A DNA stretch of 12,292 nt from an uncultured Clostridia bacterium (GCA_947626205.1 CANQRO010000043.1:1-12292), one strand, 5' to 3'; shown: positions 1 to 7,838, numbered from the stretch's first letter. Numbers and translations: made by a program. The notes: generated from the letters alone by a model not told the origin.

Positions 1-48
1 TGTATAAGGATTATCTTTACTTTTATTTCTTTTAGGCAATTCAGCCAT
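1..48 (-). CDS. Partial gene, N-terminus only; resembles mobile-element sigma-factor-like protein
   Basis: The first 16 codons, reading MAELPKRNKSKDNPYT, run off the left edge. The ATG at 48-46 lies 7 nt after a GGAGG SD at 60-56, and the stop of the 62-codon ORF upstream sits 1 nt before this ATG, so the two are probably translationally coupled. A basic start followed by NPYT is, from memory, how the small sigma-70-like proteins in recombinase modules of Firmicute conjugative and integrative elements begin. Sixteen residues cannot prove that family. The presence of a coding start is well supported; the family assignment is a guess to be tested with the sequence to the left. Confidence 0.6.
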   Translation of the reverse strand, partial: MAELPKRNKSKDNPYT

Positions 49-49
49 T

Positions 50-238
50 TTATTTCCTCCTATCAATTTGTTTTTTTAATTCAAATTGATAGAAGGGTGG
101 ACTCCTACATCTTTTAACTATAAAAGGACACAAAAAAAAACCGAGTATCATCCCCAACAACAGGGCATGAAACTCGGTTTCGTTTAATAGTACAATTAAT
201 TGAAATAATACCTCGCAGTATTCTTCTTCATCATCCAT
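50..238 (-). CDS. Small membrane protein, 62 aa, unknown function (possible leader ORF)
   Basis: The 62-residue product has an acidic start (MDDEEEY), a long hydrophobic stretch at about residues 9-42 consistent with one membrane helix or a helical hairpin, and a basic tail ending DRRK. The ATG at 238-236 follows an AGGAG SD about 10 nt upstream. Its last codons contain the SD of the next gene, and its TAA lies 1 nt before that gene's ATG. The middle of the coding sequence folds, as minus-strand RNA, into a strong intrinsic terminator (132-180). It could be a regulatory leader whose translation controls read-through, a small type-I-toxin-like membrane peptide, or a chance ORF over a terminator. 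I do not recognise the family. Confidence 0.5.
   Translation of the reverse strand: MDDEEEYCEVLFQLIVLLNETEFHALLLGMILGFFLCPFIVKRCRSPPFYQFELKKQIDRRK
132..180 (-). terminator. Strong intrinsic terminator inside the 62-codon ORF
   Basis: AAACCGAGT at 138-146 pairs with ACTCGGTTT at 172-180. The stem continues inward through TCAT/ATGA and CCC/GGG with two single mismatches, leaving a 7-nt loop (156-162). On the minus strand it is followed by nine uninterrupted T (140-132). Geometry and T-tract fit rho-independent termination of minus-strand transcripts. The plus strand has only a short T run after the stem. It overlaps codons about 20-36 of the 62-codon ORF. Confidence 0.75.
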
Positions 239-276
239 AGGTAACCAGCTCCTACTAAAGCAATTACCATTTGTTA

Positions 277-346
277 AAGCAAAGATAAATACTGCTAAAA
301 CTTTGCTTATTCAACAATAACTCTCGTAATATAATAAGTTAGAGTT
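277..346 (-). promoter_or_regulatory. Structured untranslated leader: two tandem hairpins
   Basis: Upstream of the 62-codon ORF, the minus-strand leader contains a 6-bp inverted repeat (AACTCT 319-324 / AGAGTT 341-346) and then a perfect 8-bp repeat (AAGCAAAG 277-284 / CTTTGCTT 301-308), each with a 16-nt loop. Neither is followed by a minus-strand T-tract, so they are not obvious terminators. They may be RNA structure in the leader of the small ORF. In DNA this AT-rich, short repeats arise by chance, so confidence is low. Confidence 0.3.
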
Positions 347-431
347 TTTTACTACATACTTCTTTTACTACTTAAATTTACTGCTAATAAGCCCCCAATA
401 ATTTAATCAATCCTCATTTCTTATATAATAC

Positions 432-469
432 GATAGCCTTTTGGTATTTGCTATCATATCAACATTATA
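432..469 (-). promoter_or_regulatory. Possible promoter (-10 TATAAT) and inverted repeat
   Basis: A consensus TATAAT on the minus strand (469-464) has no good -35 at 16-18 bp. Just downstream is a 6-bp inverted repeat, GATAGC 432-437 and GCTATC 450-455. A promoter is expected here because the zinc-ribbon operon ends at 521 and the 62-codon ORF begins at 238. The -10 is the best candidate in the gap, and the repeat would then cover the start of the transcript. The rest of 239-520 shows no gene. Confidence 0.3.
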
Positions 470-500
470 CTACTTTTTTTATCAAATTTCTTTATAAAAC

Positions 501-522
501 AAAAAAGAATTAATGATTTCTT
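501..522 (-). terminator. Weak possible terminator of the zinc-ribbon operon
   Basis: AAGAA at 505-509 pairs with TTCTT at 518-522, overlapping the stop codon of the Tim44-like gene. On the minus strand T-rich sequence follows. The 5-bp AT-rich stem is poor for an intrinsic terminator, so transcription may continue toward the small ORF or end elsewhere. Confidence 0.2.
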
Positions 523-1258
523 ATTCAATAATTCTTTTAATATTACTAATTTTAAATTCTTCGTTTTTTATTGTTGTTCTACAATATTCGCATTTATTAC
601 CTGTGATATTTGCTCCACAATTTGGACATTTAGATATATCATCTCGATTAAAATCCTTTCTAAATGTTACCTCAAATTTTTCTGTCATAGGATTATCCCT
701 ACTACCACTCACAATATATCCATTACGATCTATTATATAGTTATAATATGAAATTTCTATCATAGCAGAAACTGTTTGTTTTGCAATGGTACTATCTAAT
801 TCATATATAATAACTTTCTTTTTTTTGATGTCATTAATTATTCTTTTTTTTCCAACCTGTAAATCCAAAGTTATTCCTGTGTAATAATTTTGAAAAAGTT
901 GTTTTGTACTTAACATTTTCATTAAATTATAATCAAGATTATTATAAGCAGTTTCAAACTTAACAAATATATCATAAAAGTAATTTTTTAAAGTATTAAT
1001 ATCATCTGTATTAAACATCTCTAGTTTATCTTTTGAAACATCAACATATACATTATTTTTACCTTTAGTATTACTATTTATATATTTATCATAATCATTA
1101 TGCGTTACGACATTATTTTTAAAATACTTTCTACTTGATGCCCTTCTAATAGAATTAACTATTATCTTTATTATAAAACCATAGAATAATAAAGGCAGAA
1201 TTCTAATAAAAATTAGAATTAAAAGTCCCATTATTATTTCAAAATTTGAATAATCCAT
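521..1258 (-). CDS. Tim44-like domain membrane protein with C-terminal zinc ribbon
   Basis: The protein has 245 aa. A hydrophobic helix at about residues 8-36 is followed by a basic segment (KIIVNSIRRASSRK), which predicts that the rest is cytosolic. Residues about 78-205 have the pattern of a Tim44-like fold: a helical start (DIFVKFETAYNNLDYNLM), then alternating strands with a conserved-looking ISYYNYIID core and a VTFRKD strand. The end is a compact zinc ribbon with Cys211, Cys214, Cys223 and Cys226. Tim44-like plus zinc ribbon is a known bacterial membrane-protein architecture of unclear function; in mitochondria and some bacteria the Tim44 domain binds membranes and partners. The ATG follows an AAGAGTGA SD, and the gene begins 16 nt after its upstream neighbour stops. 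It is the last gene of the operon. Confidence 0.85.
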   Translation of the reverse strand: MDYSNFEIIMGLLILIFIRILPLLFYGFIIKIIVNSIRRASSRKYFKNNVVTHNDYDKYINSNTKGKNNVYVDVSKDKLEMFNTDDINTLKNYFYDIFVKFETAYNNLDYNLMKMLSTKQLFQNYYTGITLDLQVGKKRIINDIKKKKVIIYELDSTIAKQTVSAMIEISYYNYIIDRNGYIVSGSRDNPMTEKFEVTFRKDFNRDDISKCPNCGANITGNKCEYCRTTIKNEEFKISNIKRIIE

Positions 1259-1274
1259 AATTTATCACTCTTTC

Positions 1275-1856
1275 TTAATTTTCCTTATATTCAATTTTTC
1301 TTCTACAAAATTTACAAGTTCCTGTTTTCTCTGTGAGCATATTATCAGAGCCACAATATGGACAATAAACAACATGAGTATTTTTGGCTTTTTCTCTTTT
1401 TTCTTTCATAATTAAATCATTTTTTTGAGATATTTCAGCTTCTCTTTGCTCATTTCTAGAAATATAATCTCTAATTTCACTATTAAATTTTCCACTAATT
1501 TTATTAAATACGCTTTTTAAGACAAATGATAATATAAGAAATATTATACTTACTGATATAAGTAATTTACTATAACTTATAAATTTATCATTATATAAAT
1601 TAGAATTGACTATATCATTTAAATATGGAATATTAAAATTTTTTATATTGATTAGACCTAATAATTTATTTATAAGTATAGGACTAATTATTAATAATCC
1701 TATACTTAATAAACATACTGAAGTTGAAACTTTTTTATTATTATATATAAATAATCTTAAAAGTATTAAACATACTCCAATGAAAGGAATAAAGTAAAGA
1801 AATAGTAATATACTAGGAATACTAGCTAATAATTTAATAAATATATTTTGCTTCAT
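1275..1856 (-). CDS. Three-helix membrane protein with C-terminal zinc ribbon, unknown function
   Basis: The protein has 193 aa. Hydrophobic segments lie at about residues 6-36, 46-66 and 96-116. A charged, probably helical or coiled stretch follows (about 120-158, rich in E, K and R), then a zinc ribbon with Cys165, Cys168, Cys181 and Cys184 (YCPYCGSD ... CKFCRRK). Basic residues after the last helix place the ribbon in the cytosol. I recognise no family beyond the ribbon. The ATG at 1856 has a GGAGGA SD 4 nt upstream. Only 13 nt separate it from the large VWA gene and 16 nt from the Tim44-like gene, so the three are very likely co-transcribed. The helices may anchor the ribbon at the membrane near the SPFH protein; that is inference from context. 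Confidence 0.85.
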   Translation of the reverse strand: MKQNIFIKLLASIPSILLFLYFIPFIGVCLILLRLFIYNNKKVSTSVCLLSIGLLIISPILINKLLGLINIKNFNIPYLNDIVNSNLYNDKFISYSKLLISVSIIFLILSFVLKSVFNKISGKFNSEIRDYISRNEQREAEISQKNDLIMKEKREKAKNTHVVYCPYCGSDNMLTEKTGTCKFCRRKIEYKEN

Positions 1857-1869
1857 AATTCCTCCAAAC

Positions 1870-4677
1870 CTACTCTATTGTTGGATGACTTAATTGAACT
1901 GACAATTCTTCTGCAGTACCATCATCTGCTGCATCATAAGTAAATGTATAATTATAATCATTAGTCCATGCAGTAAAATCTAGTGCAAATTTACTATATT
2001 TATTTCTAGTTACATTAATATATCTTGTTTCACCAGGATAATTATTATCATACACTTCAATTTTAAACTTATTAGAGTCATTTATATCTTGAATCAATCT
2101 AATTGCATTAATTGCATGATTTCCTGCAATACCAATTACAACAGGTGTACCATCATTTAAATCATTATTTAATTCTTCAAATGCTTTATCAGGATCAGCA
2201 CTAAAAGATGTATTTTTAGCATCGGCTTGTAAAATAAACAATCTCCATATAGCATCTAACATTTGACTTTCATCTTTAACTACTGCATTATTAAATGTAT
2301 CATTATCAATATTAAGTAAAGCACTTTGATATTTATCAAAATCTTCATCACCCGCAGTATAATCTTTAAGTGAAAAAGTTGCACCTATTTTTGCCATTTT
2401 ATCATAGTAATCTTTTTTTATCATCCAAGTGTTATTTTCTACTCTATCACGATAATCACCAGGCAAATCATTCAAGAATAATTTTAATGCTTCATCTGAT
2501 ATTTTATAATCGTATAAACTCTTTTTATTAGATACAAAAGTTTTATTTAAATCATAACCATTTGATGATAAATCAACTGTACTAAAATATGCTAAATAAA
2601 ATCTTGAATTATCTTTAGCTGCTAAAGATAGTGGTAATTGATTTTTATAATATAACATAGCAAATGTTGCCATACCATAGCAATGACCTGCTTCAGATTT
2701 ATTGCTTCTAAAGTTACTAAATGAAAATCCATCTCTTGTTACAATAAATCCACTATTTGCTTGTATCATACCATCTGCTTTACTGTCGCCATCAGTATCT
2801 ACTAAATTATAATTTATATCTGCTCCAACTATAGAATATATTTCATCTAGGGCAGAAGAATTAGTAGCATTATAATAATCACATCCTGTTTCTTCAGCAA
2901 TATTATTTAAATCATCAGTATCAATACTATTACCTAATCCTATTACACATATTTTAACATTTTTTTCTTTTGCATTATTTATAATGGTGCTTTTACTTGA
3001 AGATAAATAACCTTCTGTATTTTTTCCATCAGTTAATAATACTATATAATGACTATTTTCATCTTTTTTAAATTCGTCAATTCCCTTATTTAATGCACTA
3101 ATAATATTTGTTCCATTAGCATTACTATTCCAATTACTTTTCATTGAATTAACCGATTTTTTTACTGATGATGTATTATTAGTAAATTTAGATAAATTAA
3201 CATAATTGCCTGAAAATTCAGCAACACCAAACTCATAATTTCCTGTGAACATATCTATCATATTATTAGTTAAAGATAATCTTTTAAATTCTATATCATT
3301 CCCAATAGCACCTTGACTATCATTATATCCTGCATCAATCATTTGTGATTCGCTATACATTGAAACAGAATTATCAATAACAAACATAATTTGTGAATTA
3401 GAATTTGTCAAAACTACATTACTATCGCCTATAACATATTTAGAAAAATGTTTTAATGTAACAGTAATTGTTTTGTTTTCCTTATCAACAGTCGTTGGTA
3501 ATGCTTCTAATTTTTTTGATTCTTCATTAAAATAATATAATGTTAAATTATTTTCATCTAATCCTTTTTTAGTTATTTCATCTATATTATATTTTATTGT
3601 TACAACAGCACTTTCAATTTTTCCTGTTGTATAAAAATTATAAATAGTATCTAATAAACCATCCATATCAGTAAATGTAGAATTTTTTATTATATCTATT
3701 GTCGAACTTGCAATATTTCCTTTGCCATTGATTTGCATAGAAATTCCTAAATCATTTTCATCTATTGTATATGTTAAATTTCTTTCGCTATCTTTGACAC
3801 CATCGCCTTTAGAATCTGCTTTTAATGGATCTAATCCTAAATCCATTTCATCACCATCATTAATACCATCACCATCAGTATCTTTTTTTAATGGATCTGT
3901 TTTTGTTTCATCAATTTCAAGTTTATCAGGCAATCCATCAGCATCAGAGTCAGCAGAATAAATATTTGTTCCCAATTTTTTTTCTTCTGCATTTGTTAAG
4001 CCATCGTTGTCGCTATCTGTTGTATTATCATCTTCAGGTATTTGTATCATTCCTGATAAATTGTGAGGCTTTTCATCGCTATCTTTTAATTCAACTACTC
4101 TTACACTTTTACTTATCTTTTTTCCACTAGGTGCAGATGCAACGATAGTATATTCTCCTGCTTCAGTGGGTAATGTCCATTCTACTTTAGCTCCATCAGA
4201 TACAATTTTACCATTTTCAGTTGAAAACTTTATATCATTAATTTGATTTTTTTCTTTATCATAAGCTAAAACATTTAATGTTAATGTCGTTGATTGTGTA
4301 TGTGTTATATTTGCATCGCCATTCTCAGTATCCCATGATATTTTTGTAAAATCATAAAACTTATTAAATAATAAAATACCAATAAATATCACAAAACAAG
4401 CTGCAAGACCAATAGATAATTGCTTCTTATATTTAATACAAAAATTTTTAATTTTATTTATAATTGGATTTATAAAATTTTTACTCTTTGCAGAAAACAT
4501 TTCTGTCATAGTTCCACTACTATTTGTAGGTACATTTACATTGTTTTCTTGTTTTATATTAGTTTCATCAACTTGTGGTATTGTTTGTTGTGATTGAAAG
4601 TCTTTCAAATTAGTACCACAATTTGAACAAAATTCAGATCCTTCAGGCAAATTAGTACCACATTTTGGACAAAACAT
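1870..4677 (-). CDS. Zinc ribbon-TM-TSP3-VWA surface protein with C-terminal cysteine-peptidase-like domain
   Basis: A 935-aa mosaic protein. Order: zinc ribbon (Cys3, Cys6, Cys17, Cys20); Gln/Asn/Thr-rich linker; basic segment then one membrane helix at about 87-106; Ig-like beta domain (about 113-195); four Asp-rich calcium-binding thrombospondin type-3 repeats (about 220-298, such as DTDGDGINDGDE); a beta segment; a von Willebrand A domain (about 429-620) with an intact MIDAS (DNSVS 435-439, Thr523, Asp550); another Asp-rich motif (627-636); and a C-terminal domain of about 300 residues. That domain has GHCYGMA (Cys666), GNHA (His854) and VYDNN (877-879), the Cys-His-Asp/Asn order of papain or transglutaminase-like folds. 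Charges around the helix predict the ribbon inside and all else outside. Possible roles are metal-dependent adhesion plus proteolysis or cross-linking. The start has an AAGGAAGGGA SD. It is the first gene after a hairpin terminator. Catalysis is inferred. Confidence 0.9.
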   Translation of the reverse strand: MFCPKCGTNLPEGSEFCSNCGTNLKDFQSQQTIPQVDETNIKQENNVNVPTNSSGTMTEMFSAKSKNFINPIINKIKNFCIKYKKQLSIGLAACFVIFIGILLFNKFYDFTKISWDTENGDANITHTQSTTLTLNVLAYDKEKNQINDIKFSTENGKIVSDGAKVEWTLPTEAGEYTIVASAPSGKKISKSVRVVELKDSDEKPHNLSGMIQIPEDDNTTDSDNDGLTNAEEKKLGTNIYSADSDADGLPDKLEIDETKTDPLKKDTDGDGINDGDEMDLGLDPLKADSKGDGVKDSERNLTYTIDENDLGISMQINGKGNIASSTIDIIKNSTFTDMDGLLDTIYNFYTTGKIESAVVTIKYNIDEITKKGLDENNLTLYYFNEESKKLEALPTTVDKENKTITVTLKHFSKYVIGDSNVVLTNSNSQIMFVIDNSVSMYSESQMIDAGYNDSQGAIGNDIEFKRLSLTNNMIDMFTGNYEFGVAEFSGNYVNLSKFTNNTSSVKKSVNSMKSNWNSNANGTNIISALNKGIDEFKKDENSHYIVLLTDGKNTEGYLSSSKSTIINNAKEKNVKICVIGLGNSIDTDDLNNIAEETGCDYYNATNSSALDEIYSIVGADINYNLVDTDGDSKADGMIQANSGFIVTRDGFSFSNFRSNKSEAGHCYGMATFAMLYYKNQLPLSLAAKDNSRFYLAYFSTVDLSSNGYDLNKTFVSNKKSLYDYKISDEALKLFLNDLPGDYRDRVENNTWMIKKDYYDKMAKIGATFSLKDYTAGDEDFDKYQSALLNIDNDTFNNAVVKDESQMLDAIWRLFILQADAKNTSFSADPDKAFEELNNDLNDGTPVVIGIAGNHAINAIRLIQDINDSNKFKIEVYDNNYPGETRYINVTRNKYSKFALDFTAWTNDYNYTFTYDAADDGTAEELSVQLSHPTIE

Positions 4678-4696
4678 AACTATCCCTTCCTTTCTT

Positions 4697-4730
4697 TAAT
4701 AAAAGGCAACTAAAGCGAAGTTAGTTGCCT
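4697..4730 (-). terminator. Intra-operon intrinsic terminator or attenuator
   Basis: AGGCAACTAA (4704-4713) pairs perfectly with TTAGTTGCCT (4721-4730), a 10-bp stem with a 7-nt loop. On the minus strand it is followed by TTTTATT. It sits in the only sizeable gap of the gene train (97 bp), after the four-helix zinc-ribbon gene and 20 nt before the VWA gene's start. It should end part of the transcription from the SPFH promoter and lower expression of the three distal genes. I see no strong separate promoter between the hairpin and the VWA start. Confidence 0.8.
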
Positions 4731-4774
4731 AATTCCTGTCTTTAATTCTAATAGCAAATCAAAATATTACACCA

Positions 4775-5386
4775 TTAGAACTTGTGTCCACACATGAAAC
4801 AAATCGCTGCATTGCTATCAACTAAATTCCTACATTGAGGACAATATTTTTTATTTTCCATTTGATTATTCATAGGTTGTTGATTATTCATAGGTTGTTG
4901 CATAGGTTGAGGTTGTGTATATGCAGGTTGTTGCACAGATTGATAATTATTAGATTCAATACTATTTTGTCTTTTGTAAAAGATAGTATGTCCCACTAAA
5001 CAAATTATTCCAAACCACAATGCATAAAAACCTAATCCATGTTTTAAATATTCACTTGCAACATCCAAATGAATAGTTAAATATACTACGAATGCTACTA
5101 CTAATATTGTTGGTATAATAGACAATTTAGGATTAGCATTTTCAATTTTTTGACCTAAATTAGAATTAAATACTTGAGGTATATATTTTTTTAAAAAATC
5201 TTTAAATATAAACATTGTATTTAAAACTATTAACGCAACAATTATTTTTCCTTCCCAATATTTCCATAATGATATAGAATATGAATATCCTAACAATGAA
5301 AATTGAAAATATGGTGTAATTGTACCTATAAATAAACATACAATTCCAATTATCGCTAATATTCTTTTATTTCTCAAAAATTCCAT
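4775..5386 (-). CDS. Four-helix membrane protein with Q/P/N linker and C-terminal zinc ribbon
   Basis: The protein is 203 aa from the chosen ATG. Four hydrophobic helices (about 9-26, 46-66, 89-106, 116-136) are followed by a Gln/Pro/Asn linker (about 148-178) and a terminal zinc ribbon (Cys182, Cys185, Cys196, Cys199). Four helices with a basic N-terminus put both ends in the cytosol. I chose the ATG at 5386 because an in-frame GTG at 5395 lies inside the SD itself (AAGGAAGGTGA). The gene starts 15 nt after the WG-repeat gene ends. Its linker DNA is almost identical to a stretch in that gene, evidence of shared origin or gene conversion. No specific family is recognised. It is the last gene before the intra-operon terminator. 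Confidence 0.87.
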   Translation of the reverse strand: MEFLRNKRILAIIGIVCLFIGTITPYFQFSLLGYSYSISLWKYWEGKIIVALIVLNTMFIFKDFLKKYIPQVFNSNLGQKIENANPKLSIIPTILVVAFVVYLTIHLDVASEYLKHGLGFYALWFGIICLVGHTIFYKRQNSIESNNYQSVQQPAYTQPQPMQQPMNNQQPMNNQMENKKYCPQCRNLVDSNAAICFMCGHKF

Positions 5387-7838
5387 TTTTCTCACCTTCC
5401 TTTATTTTGATTCATAAAATAATTTTCCATTATAAGCATAGTATTGTTTATTATTGTCTTTGGTAATTAAAATATAATGTTCATAAAAGTTTGGTGAGCT
5501 TTCTAGATTTAATACTTCCACTTTTTTATTTATATCATAAAGAATATATTTTGAATCAGTTGTTGATAATTTTGCATAATACTTGTTTTGCTTTTCAGTA
5601 ATTTCAATATTAGAATATTTGCATTCTAATATTTGTTTTCCATCTTTATCTAAAATTCCCTTTAAATTATCTTTAGTAACTATATAATAGTTATTAGATA
5701 AAGTAATATTGTCAAAATCATCACTAACCTTTTTACCTGTGGTATCAATTAAATAATACTTTTCTTTATCTTCACTAACTTTTGCCAATCCATTTTTGTC
5801 AAAATTATTAACTCTAGTAAATGATTTACCGAAAGCATTTTCACCTTTTGAATTATAAAATTCATAAGTACCAGAAGATGTACCACAAGATGAACTATAA
5901 TATGTTCCTAAAACATAGAAACCTTTTTCAGCATAGCCTGTGTCTTTTATATTTCTACATGGAACATTTTTAACAACTTTACCATCATTATAGAAATCAA
6001 CACCATTAAATGAGCCATCTTTATTTTGGGCATAAGTGTTATTATCTACATATATTTTATTTGAAATATCTACTCCAACATTTAGATTATCGTCTAATAG
6101 ATATTTTTTATAATCTTTATTACATACAAGATTACCATTTTCATAATAAACTGAATCACATTTATCATTTAAATCATATAATTTACCATTTTTTATAAAT
6201 TTATAATATGTTTTATCTTGGCTTTGAAACCATGAAACACAAGAATTTAAAGTAATTATTTTTCCATCTTCTTCAACATTATTAACACAATAATGTTTAT
6301 CATCATTAAAAGATATTACCTCTTTTCCTGTTTTTTCATTTAATATAAAGTTTTTATTATTATAAAATACTGATATGTATCCTTCTTCTTCATTTGTTTC
6401 AGGATCGTCATCAACACTTTCTACAATAGGAAAACTTGTCATTACTTTACCTTGATAATTTAGAACTTTATATGTTTTAGTAGATTTTTCTTCTAAAATT
6501 GAATAATATCCTCCAATAAAAGTATCTAAATCATTATCCTCTAAATCATATAAAACTTTTCCTGTACCATCAATAAGTAAATAATGATAATCTTCACCAT
6601 GAACTTTATACATTCCTGCAGCAGTTGTTATATAAGAATACTTTCCAAAATCTACTGTCATCTTACCATTGGAATCAATTATTCCATAAGCATCATCTTT
6701 TTTTACTAAAGATGTTCCATTCACAAAATCACTTGTTGAGGTAAATATAAATTCTGTAAGTTGCTTTCCTTCATCATTGAATAAAGCATATTTATCATTC
6801 TCATTTTTAATAAAAAATGCAGTAGAATAAGTTATATCCATTTCTAAATTTTTATTTTTATCTTTTTTAAAATATAAGAAAGCAATAACGCCAAGAATTA
6901 TTATTAATATAGCTATTACAATTAATATTATTTTTTTATTATTTTTAGATTTATTATTTGGAGCATTAACATAATTATTATTCATAGGTTGTTGAACATA
7001 TTGTTGATTATTTATAGGTTGTTGCATAGGTTGAGGTTGTGTATAAGTAGGTTGAGTTATTTGTTCATTATTGGTGTTATTTTGTTGTGAAAAATTATTA
7101 TTAAATTCATTATTCATTATTTAAACATATCCAATATGTTTTCTAGTCCACCTGTTACTGAACTCATAAACAATTTCATATATGCATAATATCCTGCAAC
7201 TGCTAATATACCAAAGCATATTAAGTTAAAGTATATTTTTGCATCTCCCTCTAGTTTCAATTCACTATTCATTAATTCATACAATATTACTAAAGTATAA
7301 ACTGCACCAACAACCATAAATACTATACTTAAAGGACTCCAAATCATACCACCTAATGGGGATAAAATCATTATACCAACAACTGCAGGTATTACTGATG
7401 TTGCTGCAATAGATAACGATTTTATAAAACTTAATTGTTTCTTTACTATTAAACTTCCTAGATAAAATACTAATGTTATAGCGAAAATAATACAAGCATA
7501 TATCAAAAAGTTCTTACCTATTAATTCTAACCATTTAATATTTTTTAAATTATCCCATTGCCATGAGTATGTATAACCCTCTGTCCAACTATAACTTGCC
7601 ACTCTTACAGTAGCAAAGATTGTTTTAATCATATTAACTACTGTCATCAATACACTAACTAATAAAGCTAAAATTATTGATGTTTTAGAATTATTTAATT
7701 TTGATTCTTCTTCTCTAAAACATTTAAATGGCTTTAAAAGAATAGCAATAAGATACATTAAATAATTTAATGATGCTGTACTAACATTATTGACAGGTTG
7801 TTGCACAGGTTGTTGATTATTCATAGGTTGCTGCATAG
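4877..7838. repeat. Dispersed linker repeat in three operon genes
   Basis: A 44-bp stretch at 4877-4920 and another at 7001-7044 differ at one base, and 7811-7838 matches the first over 28 bases with one mismatch. All three encode the Q/P/N-rich linker (QPMQQP-NNQQ type) of three neighbouring proteins. The coordinates span the outer copies; the sequence between them is unique. Confidence 0.75.
5402..7117 (-). CDS. WG-repeat-like single-pass membrane protein with Q/P/N-rich N-terminus
   Basis: The protein has 571 aa. Residues 1-59 are Asn/Gln/Pro-rich and low in complexity. A strong membrane helix lies at about 62-83, flanked by lysines on both sides, so topology is ambiguous. Residues about 95-571 are built from degenerate repeats in which a short beta strand and Asp-Gly turn recur (KYALFNDEGKQ, AYGIIDSNGKM, YLLIDGTGKVL, YYLIDTTGKKV, KGILDKDGKQI). 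This is the pattern of WG/KWG repeat proteins, with Trp often replaced by Tyr or Ala. Such repeats are usually binding modules; the ligand is unknown. Unlike its neighbours it has no zinc ribbon, although it carries the same linker. Its ATG overlaps the upstream stop (TAATG) and has no strong SD, so it probably depends on translational coupling. Confidence 0.88.
   Translation of the reverse strand: MNNEFNNNFSQQNNTNNEQITQPTYTQPQPMQQPINNQQYVQQPMNNNYVNAPNNKSKNNKKIILIVIAILIIILGVIAFLYFKKDKNKNLEMDITYSTAFFIKNENDKYALFNDEGKQLTEFIFTSTSDFVNGTSLVKKDDAYGIIDSNGKMTVDFGKYSYITTAAGMYKVHGEDYHYLLIDGTGKVLYDLEDNDLDTFIGGYYSILEEKSTKTYKVLNYQGKVMTSFPIVESVDDDPETNEEEGYISVFYNNKNFILNEKTGKEVISFNDDKHYCVNNVEEDGKIITLNSCVSWFQSQDKTYYKFIKNGKLYDLNDKCDSVYYENGNLVCNKDYKKYLLDDNLNVGVDISNKIYVDNNTYAQNKDGSFNGVDFYNDGKVVKNVPCRNIKDTGYAEKGFYVLGTYYSSSCGTSSGTYEFYNSKGENAFGKSFTRVNNFDKNGLAKVSEDKEKYYLIDTTGKKVSDDFDNITLSNNYYIVTKDNLKGILDKDGKQILECKYSNIEITEKQNKYYAKLSTTDSKYILYDINKKVEVLNLESSPNFYEHYILITKDNNKQYYAYNGKLFYESK

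Noticed and set aside
513..740. Hydrophobic 75-codon plus-strand frame
   Set aside because: Antisense to the Tim44-like gene, whose domain pattern and zinc ribbon are clear; no SD and no neighbours on that strand.
3722..4130. Plus-strand open frames rich in Ser/Pro or His/Leu
   Set aside because: They are antisense to the Asp-rich calcium repeats of the VWA gene; the repeated GAT codons force open frames opposite. No SD.
4861..4938. Possible short CRISPR-like repeat array (repeated CATAGGTTGTTG units)
   Set aside because: The units are codon-level repeats of Q/P/N linker residues in frame, with no unique spacers.
5387..5395. GTG start giving a 206-aa product for the four-helix zinc-ribbon gene
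   Set aside because: The GTG lies within the SD sequence; ATG at 5386 has correct spacing.
7277..7495. Minus-strand 72-codon frame inside the Yip1-like gene
   Set aside because: Out-of-frame reading of a helix-coding region; Ser/Tyr-rich product without SD.
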